From an uncultured Spirochaetales bacterium (GTDB lineage: Bacteria; Spirochaetota; Spirochaetia; Sphaerochaetales; Sphaerochaetaceae): a DNA stretch of 64,000 nt. Position numbers and translations under genes: made by a program. The notes under the pieces were generated by a model. The model was not told the origin of the DNA, made no database searches, and saw only the letters and a program-made list of their open reading frames with translations. Positions within the stretch are counted from its first letter, which is position 1, and each line of letters opens with the position of its first letter. The stretch spans positions 1 to 64,000 of the forward strand of contig CASENB010000026.1 of assembly GCA_949289305.1 (NCBI GenBank), read 5' to 3'. Positions 46,023 to 53,613 of this stretch are shown here, piece after piece.

Positions 46023-46964
46023 GTGGATTATAAGAACTGCGTACTATGCCCTAATATGTGCAATGTCGATAGAACGAAAGGACAGAGGGGAATTTGCAAT
46101 TCATCTAGCGATGTGAAAATCGCATGGTCTGGCCTTCATAAGGGGGAAGAGCCACCTCTTGTAGGAGAGCATGGCTCCGGCATGATATTCTTCTCCGGCT
46201 GTCCTCTTCACTGCAGATACTGCCAGAACAGGCAGATCAGCGGAAGCGATGGAAGCAATATGGGCTTTAGTGTAAGCGTTGAAGAGCTAAAAAATTTAAT
46301 GCTCAGCCTTGAAGAGATGAAAGCTAGTTCTTTGAATTTAGTAACAGGTACGCACTTTATTCCATCAATAAAAGAGGCTTTAATTGAAGCTAAAAAAGAG
46401 GGGCTGAGCATTCCTGTGGTATGGAATTCATCAGGATATGAGCGTCCTGAGGCGCTTGAAGAGATCGACAGCCTTATCGACTTGTATCTTCTTGATTGCA
46501 AGAGCCTGTCAAAAGAGGTGTGCAGCGTGTTTTGCGGTAAAGAAAAATATGCCGATTCAATTATTCCTGTTATGGATTACATAAAGAAAAAACATCCACG
46601 CACCGATCTTGATAAAATAAAAGGGACGATTTTAAGGCATTTGGTATTTCCTGGGACAATAGAGGCGACAAAGGAATTCCTAATTTATTTTGCAAAGCAT
46701 TACAAAGATAATTTCTTCTTATCTTTGATGGTTCAGTTCGTTCCTCCTCTTGGAGACTTGAGTTTCAGCAAAATGAGTGACGACGAATATGACAGTCTTA
46801 TTGAGCTGCTTGAGATTCTTGAGATAGATGATGGCTTCATGCAGGAAAGGGGGGATGAAATCTTATGGATTCCAGACTTTAGAAAAGACGTTCCCTTTCC
46901 TGAGAACTTTGCCAAGGTAAACGACTATTTTCTCTCTCTTAAGAGGAGATCGTCGTTCCGATAA
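46023..46964 (+). CDS. Radical SAM protein, PflA-like (COG1313)
   Basis: 313 residues, GTG start (GAGG upstream). The radical-SAM cluster motif CPLHCRYCQN binds the 4Fe-4S and SAM. An extra N-terminal cysteine set (CVLCPNMC ... GICN) is typical of the COG1313 subfamily of pyruvate-formate-lyase-activating-enzyme homologues, of unknown substrate. No pyruvate formate lyase gene is in the window. Overlaps pyrH by 26 nt at the 3' end. Confidence 0.88.
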   Translation: MDYKNCVLCPNMCNVDRTKGQRGICNSSSDVKIAWSGLHKGEEPPLVGEHGSGMIFFSGCPLHCRYCQNRQISGSDGSNMGFSVSVEELKNLMLSLEEMKASSLNLVTGTHFIPSIKEALIEAKKEGLSIPVVWNSSGYERPEALEEIDSLIDLYLLDCKSLSKEVCSVFCGKEKYADSIIPVMDYIKKKHPRTDLDKIKGTILRHLVFPGTIEATKEFLIYFAKHYKDNFFLSLMVQFVPPLGDLSFSKMSDDEYDSLIELLEILEIDDGFMQERGDEILWIPDFRKDVPFPENFAKVNDYFLSLKRRSSFR

Positions 46965-47628
46965 ATTCCCTATCTTCCAATATTGCTATGAGGTTTTCAA
47001 TATTGCGTCCATCTGCGCAGATTACGCTCATGCCTTCTTCTTTAGCAATTTTAGAAGCTATTGGATCGAATGGGGTGTTCTTTCCTGGGCTCCATTCGTC
47101 GCCGACCATCTTAATGAAGTCTTCCCATGAGATGTGATCAAGCGGTTTTGCATCCGGATTCTTTTTAGGATCGTCCGTGTATACCTTTTTTATATTGCTT
47201 AAATTAACGACTTTTTTTGATGAGAATTTCTTTGCTAGATATACTGCGTCCGTATCTGTTGAAAATCCTGGCTTCCAACCGGCAGCGACAAGGATTCTTC
47301 CTTTAAAAGGAATGTCGATGGTAGGATCTGTTACAAGCTCATCTTCGACGTAAGAAGAAAAGATCGTTTTAATTAGAGTTCCGTTTAGATGCGTTGCCCT
47401 GATTCCCAGCCAGTCTAGAAGGCTTGGATCTAGGCTGTCGTCAATCTCTCTTGCTGCACTCTGATAAACTCTTGCAGGGCTTCCTCCGCCGACTGTGAGT
47501 ATTAGTTTGTCCTCTTCGTGAGTATCTAAAAATTTTTCGATTGCAGCTTTAAATTCCTTTAAAAACGCCGTATCGACACCGTTTGGGGCTACTATAGAGC
47601 CTCCTAAAGATAAAATTGTGACTTTCAT
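46939..47628 (-). CDS. pyrH: UMP kinase, archaeal-type
   Basis: 229 residues of the amino-acid-kinase fold: phosphate loop VTILSLGGSIV, substrate loop LTVGGGSPARVY, DTDAVYLA and KVVNLSNIKKVYTDDPKKNP. It phosphorylates UMP to UDP in pyrimidine synthesis. The form matches archaeal-type PyrH, not the E. coli type. ATG 47628 is preferred by homology over GTG 47664; no Shine-Dalgarno is visible before either. Confidence 0.88.
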   Translation of the reverse strand: MKVTILSLGGSIVAPNGVDTAFLKEFKAAIEKFLDTHEEDKLILTVGGGSPARVYQSAAREIDDSLDPSLLDWLGIRATHLNGTLIKTIFSSYVEDELVTDPTIDIPFKGRILVAAGWKPGFSTDTDAVYLAKKFSSKKVVNLSNIKKVYTDDPKKNPDAKPLDHISWEDFIKMVGDEWSPGKNTPFDPIASKIAKEEGMSVICADGRNIENLIAILEDREFIGTTISS

Positions 47629-47686
47629 GTCAAATATTTTTACACATTTGCGTCTTTTTTTCACTAAGAATATAGGAGGATGAAGT

Positions 47687-48124
47687 ATGAATCATCTTAA
47701 CAGTATTCTTTTAGAAGGGAATCTATTATCAGATCCCAAAGTTGTCGTAACTGCTCCTTTAGGCGAGAGCTGGGGAAGCATGGTGAAATTTGATCTTGCA
47801 AATCATAGGGTTTACCGTAGTGATCAAGGTGAGACGAAGGATGATGTGCTGATGATGGGATGCATTGCTTTCGGAGATCTTGCAGAGAAGATCATGCCTA
47901 TATTGAAGTGCGGCATGAGGGCAAGGGTTCTCGGACGTCTAAGATGTTCGAAATGGACAGCAAAAGATGGAAGCGAGAGAAAAAGCTATGAAATCGTCTG
48001 TCAGCATATCGAATTCAAAAGAAAGAAAAGAGGAAATAAGGATGAAGAGGAGTTCAGCCTCTCTGACGAGGAGAAGACCGCTGATAAGGTTTCTGAATCC
48101 GTATTCTTCTATCAGTATGATTGA
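47687..48124 (+). CDS. ssb: Single-stranded DNA-binding protein
   Basis: 145 residues. An OB-fold SSB: MNHLNSILLEGNLLSDP start, VKFDLANHR, CIAFGDLAEKI, VLGRLRCSKWTAKDG and the strand CQHIEFKRKK. The C-terminal acidic tail ends FFYQYD instead of the usual DDDIPF, so the protein-interaction tip is divergent. AGGAGG precedes the ATG. Divergent from pyrH. Confidence 0.85.
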   Translation: MNHLNSILLEGNLLSDPKVVVTAPLGESWGSMVKFDLANHRVYRSDQGETKDDVLMMGCIAFGDLAEKIMPILKCGMRARVLGRLRCSKWTAKDGSERKSYEIVCQHIEFKRKKRGNKDEEEFSLSDEEKTADKVSESVFFYQYD

Positions 48125-48128
48125 GAGG

Positions 48129-48142
48129 GCCGCAATTGCGGC
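48129..48142 (+). terminator. Weak hairpin after ssb
   Basis: GCCGCAATTGCGGC is a perfect 14-bp palindrome 5 nt after the ssb stop. The following tract TCATAATTTT is only partly T-rich, so it may be a weak terminator. Confidence 0.4.
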
Positions 48143-48232
48143 TCATAATTTTAAAGAAAAAACATACAACTTCACTCTTCTTTCCTTTTTGAGTAGACAA
48201 ATTAATATTATAATTAGATTAGGAGTTCGTTT

Positions 48233-48547
48233 ATGGAAAATATTAAGGATGAAGATTTGAAAAATAAAGTTGTAGAAAACCCGAAGAAGGTTCTTTTGTT
48301 CTTTTATTCGCCGCTTCAGGTTCCATGCCTTTTTGCAGAGAGATCGCTGGAAAACCTTGAGAGCCAGTATTCAGATGATTTGACTTTTTATAAGATGGAT
48401 ATAAAGGACGCTGTGGATACGTGTTTGAAATACTCTGTCCTCTCTGTTCCTAAAATGCTGATTTTAGATAAGGGAAACGTCGTAGCGCAGAGAATGGGAT
48501 CTGCTTCTTCATCGGTTTTAGAGACTTTCATAAAGGCTCATATTTGA
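48233..48547 (+). CDS. Thioredoxin-fold protein with a single active-site Cys
   Basis: 104 residues. The fold is clear: LLFFYSPLQVPCLFAERSL for the active-site helix and SVLSVPKMLILDKGNV for the cis-Pro loop. At the WCGPC position it reads LQVPC, so the first nucleophilic Cys is Gln and only the second remains. It cannot act as a normal dithiol thioredoxin and may be a monothiol reductase, a chaperone-like protein or an inactive adaptor. AGGAG precedes the ATG. Overlaps the next lipoprotein gene by 20 nt. Confidence 0.85.
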   Translation: MENIKDEDLKNKVVENPKKVLLFFYSPLQVPCLFAERSLENLESQYSDDLTFYKMDIKDAVDTCLKYSVLSVPKMLILDKGNVVAQRMGSASSSVLETFIKAHI

Positions 48548-49487
48548 CATTCGTATTTGGATAGCCGAAAGTGCTGTTTCTTGCTTTTGTGATATAAAAA
48601 TCATCAGCGCTATTAGAATCTTCGTACGGATAGTAGCGTGCAAGTGTGCGGGAGGATGTTATCTGGTCGCTTTTCACGCTCTCTCCATTCCACTGCTCAA
48701 TGCTGATAATATATTTCGCGCTCTCTTCGCTCTTTTTGTTTCCATATCCATTGTTGTTTACGGCATCGCTTGAATTATATAAGACGGCATCTTCTATCTT
48801 TCCTTTTCCATTCGTGTGGTTATAAAGAACTACAGATCCGTTAGTGCTGATAAGAGTCTCAGGGGCCTTGGCAAATAAATAATACGTTTTCTCGCTGTCT
48901 CTAAAAAGGGTGTTTTCCAAACTGTCGCATCTGTCCCAATAGATTACTATAATGTCGTTCTTATACAGATAAATATCTGGCATATAGTATCTGAAGCTTT
49001 CATATCCGAGAATAGCATCTGTTAGCGCATATCCTAATAAAGATCCAGATTTTGTGCATGTGAGTTCTATTCTGTCTGGGCTTTGTTCTGTTCCTTTTAC
49101 GCTGAGTTCCGTGATAAGAAGTTCTGCTTGGTTCAAATTAATTCCGCTCAGACACAGCGCATAACGGCTTGTATTTCCGCTTTTATCTTCTGCTGTGATG
49201 AAAAGAGTTTCCTCTTTTCCGCTTTCTATTGGTTTATCAAATTCAAGATTCAAACTTTTAAGATATGACGATGGGGCATTTACGTTCATGTCAGCTATTT
49301 TTGCTTCCGTTATCATAACGTTTTCTGAGAATTTTAAATGGCAGATCCTGTTTTCAATTAACTCATAGTCGTTTAAAACAGGAGGGATTCTGTCCTTATT
49401 AAACAATGCGTCGATAAACTCATCGTTCTCAATGGGGCATGATGGAAGCAAAACAATAATTAAAATGAATAAAAACAATCTTCTCAT
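48528..49487 (-). CDS. Lipoprotein with a lamin-tail-like domain
   Basis: 319 residues, lipobox LLPSC (Cys 17). The middle (LLITELSVKG ... DRIELTCTKSGSLLGYALTD) resembles a lamin-tail domain, the fold of many secreted surface proteins. The preceding region has a SENVMITEAKIADMNV bacterial-Ig-like strand pattern. Located in the outer or inner membrane facing the periplasm; function unknown. No Shine-Dalgarno is obvious. Confidence 0.75.
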   Translation of the reverse strand: MRRLFLFILIIVLLPSCPIENDEFIDALFNKDRIPPVLNDYELIENRICHLKFSENVMITEAKIADMNVNAPSSYLKSLNLEFDKPIESGKEETLFITAEDKSGNTSRYALCLSGINLNQAELLITELSVKGTEQSPDRIELTCTKSGSLLGYALTDAILGYESFRYYMPDIYLYKNDIIVIYWDRCDSLENTLFRDSEKTYYLFAKAPETLISTNGSVVLYNHTNGKGKIEDAVLYNSSDAVNNNGYGNKKSEESAKYIISIEQWNGESVKSDQITSSRTLARYYPYEDSNSADDFYITKARNSTFGYPNTNVKYEPL

Positions 49488-49564
49488 ATTAATTTAAGTC
49501 AAAAAATTCATAGATTTGTTAACAAAATCTTTAATAAAGCTTTGCTTTTTGGTATTTTCACTTT

Positions 49565-50932
49565 ATGGCAAGAAAATTATGGCAGAAAAATTACAGTATT
49601 GATTCTGCGCTAGAATCATTTACCGTTTCAAATGATTACATTCTCGATCAGAGCCTTGTTCTATCAGATGCATTCGCATCTCTTTCACAAGCTATGATGC
49701 TAAATAAAATCGGGATACTAAGCGATGACGAATTGAAAGACATTCAAAAAGGTCTTAAGGAGATCCGTGATTTAAAGCTTGAAGGAAAGTTCGAAATAAA
49801 AAGGGAGGATGAGGATGTCCATACTGCCATAGAAGGATATCTTACAGAGCATTACGGAGAGTGCGGAAAGAAAATTCATACAGGAAGAAGCAGAAACGAT
49901 CAGGTTCAGACTGCGCTTCGCATTTATATGAGGGAAGCGCTTTTAAAAACGATAGATCAGATATTGGATGCTTCGAGTTCTCTCATAACACTTGCAAAGA
50001 ATAACGTTTTGACCCCTATGCCGGGAAGAACTCATATGCAGATCGCGATGCCTTCAAGCGTTGCACTCTGGGCTCTTTCATTTGCAGAGGAGATGCTTGA
50101 TACTGCTAAAATGGCATCTTCTTTCTTTGAGATAATAGATCAAAGCCCGCTTGGATCTGCAGCATCATATGGCGTAAGCCTTCCTCTTGACAGGGAATAT
50201 ACTGCATGCCTGATGGGATTTAGCAAAGTGCAGAACAACGTTCTTTATGCTAATAACAGCAGAGGAAGATTTGAGGCGATGTTATTAGATATTTTGGGCT
50301 ATGAAGCTCTTACGATATCTAAGCTTGCTCAAGATCTGATGATCTTCACGCTTCCTGAACTTGGGTATTTCTCGCTTCCTAAAGAATTGACGACGGGATC
50401 ATCTATTATGCCGCAAAAGAAGAATCCAGACGGGCTTGAACTTGCAAGAAGCAGGACTGCCTTGATTCTATCTCTTTCTGAGAGGGTGAAGAGTATAATA
50501 AAATGTCTTCCTTCCGGATACAACAGAGATTTTCAAGATACGAAAGAACCGCTAATTGAAGGCTATAATGCAAGTCGTGAGCTTATTATGATTACATCCC
50601 ACATGATAGACGGCCTTATCGTGAATAAAGAGAATCTTTTAAAAGGGTGTACTCCAGAACTCTATGCGACAGATAACGTAATGGATAAGGTTTTAAGCGG
50701 CGGAAACTTCCGTGACAGCTACCTTGAAGTAGGTCTGAACCTTGATAAGGTGAATAAGACGGATCCGGAGAAAGCTCTTTTAAAAAGAACGAGCATAGGA
50801 ACAAGCGGTAATCTAAATATTGAATATGCTGTTGATCTTGAAAACATGCTTAGATGTCAAAATGATCTAAGAATGGATAAAATAAGAGAATCCTATCAGG
50901 CCTTATTGGCGCTTGATGAGCTGATTGTTTAG
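49565..50932 (+). CDS. argH: Argininosuccinate lyase
   Basis: 455 residues of the fumarase/aspartase superfamily; splits argininosuccinate to arginine and fumarate. Family signature GSSIMPQKKNPD is present and HTAIEGYL and KKIHTGRSRNDQVQTALR are canonical. No Shine-Dalgarno; TATTTT lies 6 nt before the ATG. No other arg gene is in the window, but argininosuccinate synthase would be needed elsewhere. Confidence 0.97.
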   Translation: MARKLWQKNYSIDSALESFTVSNDYILDQSLVLSDAFASLSQAMMLNKIGILSDDELKDIQKGLKEIRDLKLEGKFEIKREDEDVHTAIEGYLTEHYGECGKKIHTGRSRNDQVQTALRIYMREALLKTIDQILDASSSLITLAKNNVLTPMPGRTHMQIAMPSSVALWALSFAEEMLDTAKMASSFFEIIDQSPLGSAASYGVSLPLDREYTACLMGFSKVQNNVLYANNSRGRFEAMLLDILGYEALTISKLAQDLMIFTLPELGYFSLPKELTTGSSIMPQKKNPDGLELARSRTALILSLSERVKSIIKCLPSGYNRDFQDTKEPLIEGYNASRELIMITSHMIDGLIVNKENLLKGCTPELYATDNVMDKVLSGGNFRDSYLEVGLNLDKVNKTDPEKALLKRTSIGTSGNLNIEYAVDLENMLRCQNDLRMDKIRESYQALLALDELIV

Positions 50933-51000
50933 AAACCTTCGTTAAGAAATTATTAAAATAGATTGAAAAGATTCCTCTTATTTTATAACCTGAAAGCACT

Positions 51001-52287
51001 ATGAGTATCATCAAACCGCATAAGCTAGGTATTATTGCTGGCCCCGGAAGTGAATATTTTACAGGAAGGGTAGTCAAGCATTTAAGACGTTTGTATATCG
51101 ACAGATATAATAAGCTATCTGAAGCTCTTACAAAAAGACACAATATAAGTGCCGAAGAGCTTTTAAAAGAGGTTACTCTTTTAGACGATCTCGATTCAAG
51201 GAAGATCCCAACAGGGAAATTGCCAACACAGTTCCATTGTCCGGATGTGACTATCAATGTTAAGTACACTAGGTTTGCCAATGGAGAGGTAAAGGCTGAG
51301 ATCATAGATCCTGTAAGAGGATTGAACGTCTATATCGTTTACGACGTATCTAACAGCTTCCCAATTAAGGTTGCCGGAGTTGAAGAGGCTAGGCCGTTTT
51401 CCATAAACGACCATCTGATGTTCCTCTTTACGACTATTGACGCAGTCAAGCTTGCAGGCGCTGAATCGATTACGCTCGTTCTTCCTACTTATCCATATGC
51501 GCGTCAGCATAAGAAAGCAGGGCGCGAAGCACTTACAGCATCGCTATTTGCAAGATTCTGTGAAGAGCTAGGAGTTGCAAGAATAATCACTTTAGACATC
51601 CACTCAAGGGAGATTGAGAACGCTTTCTCTACATGCCATTTAGAGAATCTTCACGGATCTTACCAGACGTTGATTGCATTAAGAAAACTCATAGATTTCT
51701 CAGATCCTGAGATCGTAGTAGTTTCTCCTGACACCGGTGCTGTAAACAGGAACAAGTTCTATGCGCAAGGTCTTCATAGGCCGCTTGCAATCCTTTATAA
51801 GGAGAGAGACTATTCTGTAGTAAGTAAGGATGCAAAGAATTCAAACATCAAAAGCATCAATCTCCTTGGAGATGTAAGTGGAAAGACTGTCATCATGGCA
51901 GACGACATGATCGCAACGGGAGGAACCCTCATAATTGCTATGAAGGAGCTTATGAAGAGGGGAGCTAAGAGAATCATATGTATCGTATCTCTTCCGTTCT
52001 TTAACGGCAGTGCGATCGAGAATTTCGATGCTGCATATAAAGAAGGCACGTTCTGGCGCATTATTGGAACGAACGCAGTATTCCAAGGTAAGGATCTGCT
52101 TGAAAAGGAATGGTTCGTCCAGGCTGACGTTACAGAGCTTTTTGCTCGCACCATTAGCCGATTGCACCACGGCAGATCTATTTCACCTCTGCTTGACAAT
52201 AGAAAGTTCATACAGCGTTTGATTGATTCATCCCAGGCCAATCCGAATGCCGCTCTTCCGCAAGAGAATGACAATTTCATGGACTGA
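51001..52287 (+). CDS. prs: Ribose-phosphate pyrophosphokinase, extended form
   Basis: 428 residues, against about 310-320 in ordinary PRPP synthetases. The C-terminal catalytic half has ARIITLDIHSREIENAF, VVVSPDTGAVNRNKF and the PRPP loop KTVIMADDMIATGGT. The N-terminal half adds about 70 residues (RRLYIDRYNKLSEALTKR ... LPTQFHCPD) not seen in the standard enzyme. Makes PRPP from ribose 5-phosphate, feeding purine, pyrimidine and amino-acid synthesis. Followed by a strong terminator. The long form recalls spirochaete homologues. Confidence 0.9.
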   Translation: MSIIKPHKLGIIAGPGSEYFTGRVVKHLRRLYIDRYNKLSEALTKRHNISAEELLKEVTLLDDLDSRKIPTGKLPTQFHCPDVTINVKYTRFANGEVKAEIIDPVRGLNVYIVYDVSNSFPIKVAGVEEARPFSINDHLMFLFTTIDAVKLAGAESITLVLPTYPYARQHKKAGREALTASLFARFCEELGVARIITLDIHSREIENAFSTCHLENLHGSYQTLIALRKLIDFSDPEIVVVSPDTGAVNRNKFYAQGLHRPLAILYKERDYSVVSKDAKNSNIKSINLLGDVSGKTVIMADDMIATGGTLIIAMKELMKRGAKRIICIVSLPFFNGSAIENFDAAYKEGTFWRIIGTNAVFQGKDLLEKEWFVQADVTELFARTISRLHHGRSISPLLDNRKFIQRLIDSSQANPNAALPQENDNFMD

Positions 52288-52306
52288 GGATAGATATAAT
52301 TTCATG

Positions 52307-52333
52307 TGCCCCCTCAGCGGGGCATATTTTTTT
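52307..52333 (+). terminator. Terminator after prs
   Basis: Stem TGCCCC/GGGGCA (52307-52312 with 52319-52324, 6-nt loop) followed by TATTTTTTT. Clear rho-independent terminator. Confidence 0.93.
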
Positions 52334-52346
52334 AGGAGTGTTCATT

Positions 52347-53555
52347 ATGCAAATGTCAAATAGGATATCATCATTTCAGGCATCCCCTATAAGAAGGCTT
52401 GTTCCATATGCAAGGGAAGCGAAAAGCAAGGGGATTCATGTCATACATCTTAATATCGGACAGCCCGATATCCTTACCCCGGACGAGGCATTAAATGCGA
52501 TAAGAAGCTATGATGACCCCATCATTGAATATGGACTTTCAGAAGGGGAGGTGTCTCTTAGAAAAGGGCTTTTATCATATTATAAGAAATTCGGCATCGA
52601 AGGGCTTGATGAGGACAACATCCTTATTACGACAGGCGGCAGCGAAGCTATTCAGTTTGCATTCATGACGCTCTGCGATCCTTATGACGAGTTCATTATT
52701 CCTGAGCCTTATTACACTAACGTAGCAACATTTGCAAACATTGCAATGGTTACTTTAGTTCCTGTAACAAGCAGGATGGAGGATGGATTTAAACTTCCAG
52801 ATATCAGCGAGTTTGAGAGCAAGATAAATAAGAAGACTATGGGAATCCTTCTTTGTTCTCCTAACAACCCTACAGGACATGTATATAGCGAAGTAGAACT
52901 AAGAGAGCTTCTTGAGCTGTGCAGGAAGCACGATATCTTTTTAGTTGTCGACGAGGTGTATAGGGAATTCTGCTATGACGGAAAGAGCTTTACCAGCATT
53001 TTATCCTTTCCTGAATATGCGGACAGGATCATATGCATAGATTCTTTCTCTAAGCGTTTTAGCATGTGCGGCGCAAGAGTCGGTGCGATCGTGACAAGAA
53101 ATAAGAGCGTGCTTGAGAACGCTTTGAAGCTTGCACAGGCAAGGCTCTGTCCTCCAATGGTGGAGCAAAGGGCGGCAACGGCAGCGCTCACTGCTCCTGA
53201 CAGCTATGTTGAGAACGTCAGAAAGATGTATGAAAAAAGAAGAAATACATTGATTAAGGCTATGCAGAGAATTCCAGGCGTCAGATGTTCAATGCCTAAA
53301 GGCGCATTCTATTTTGTTGCAGATCTTCCTGTAGATGATGCTGAGAATTTTGCGCTATTTATGCTTAGAGATTTCAATTACAATGGCAATACTGTAATGT
53401 TTGCTCCTGCAGAGGATTTCTACGTGTCGAAAGGGCTAGGCAAAAGGCAGGCTCGTTTTGCCTATGTCATTAATGAGGAAGAACTTGAAATGGCGGCTAA
53501 ATGCCTCGAAGAGGGATTAAAAGCCTATAGACGCCAAGTTATGAAAGTAGAGTGA
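52347..53555 (+). CDS. PLP-dependent aminotransferase (AspC-like)
   Basis: 402 residues, fold type I aminotransferase. Motifs: GQPDILTP, TTGGSEAIQFAF, LCSPNNPTG, VVDEVYREF and the PLP lysine in DSFSKRFSMCGARVG. ATG 52347 is preferred to GTG 52338 by the AGGAG 8 nt upstream. It transfers amino groups between 2-oxoglutarate and an amino acid such as aspartate; which one cannot be fixed. Monocistronic. Confidence 0.9.
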   Translation: MQMSNRISSFQASPIRRLVPYAREAKSKGIHVIHLNIGQPDILTPDEALNAIRSYDDPIIEYGLSEGEVSLRKGLLSYYKKFGIEGLDEDNILITTGGSEAIQFAFMTLCDPYDEFIIPEPYYTNVATFANIAMVTLVPVTSRMEDGFKLPDISEFESKINKKTMGILLCSPNNPTGHVYSEVELRELLELCRKHDIFLVVDEVYREFCYDGKSFTSILSFPEYADRIICIDSFSKRFSMCGARVGAIVTRNKSVLENALKLAQARLCPPMVEQRAATAALTAPDSYVENVRKMYEKRRNTLIKAMQRIPGVRCSMPKGAFYFVADLPVDDAENFALFMLRDFNYNGNTVMFAPAEDFYVSKGLGKRQARFAYVINEEELEMAAKCLEEGLKAYRRQVMKVE

Positions 53556-53613
53556 ATTTCGATTGTTCCCTTACAACGACTTTTCTAATATAATCTAGGG
53601 TAAGGAGCGTAGT

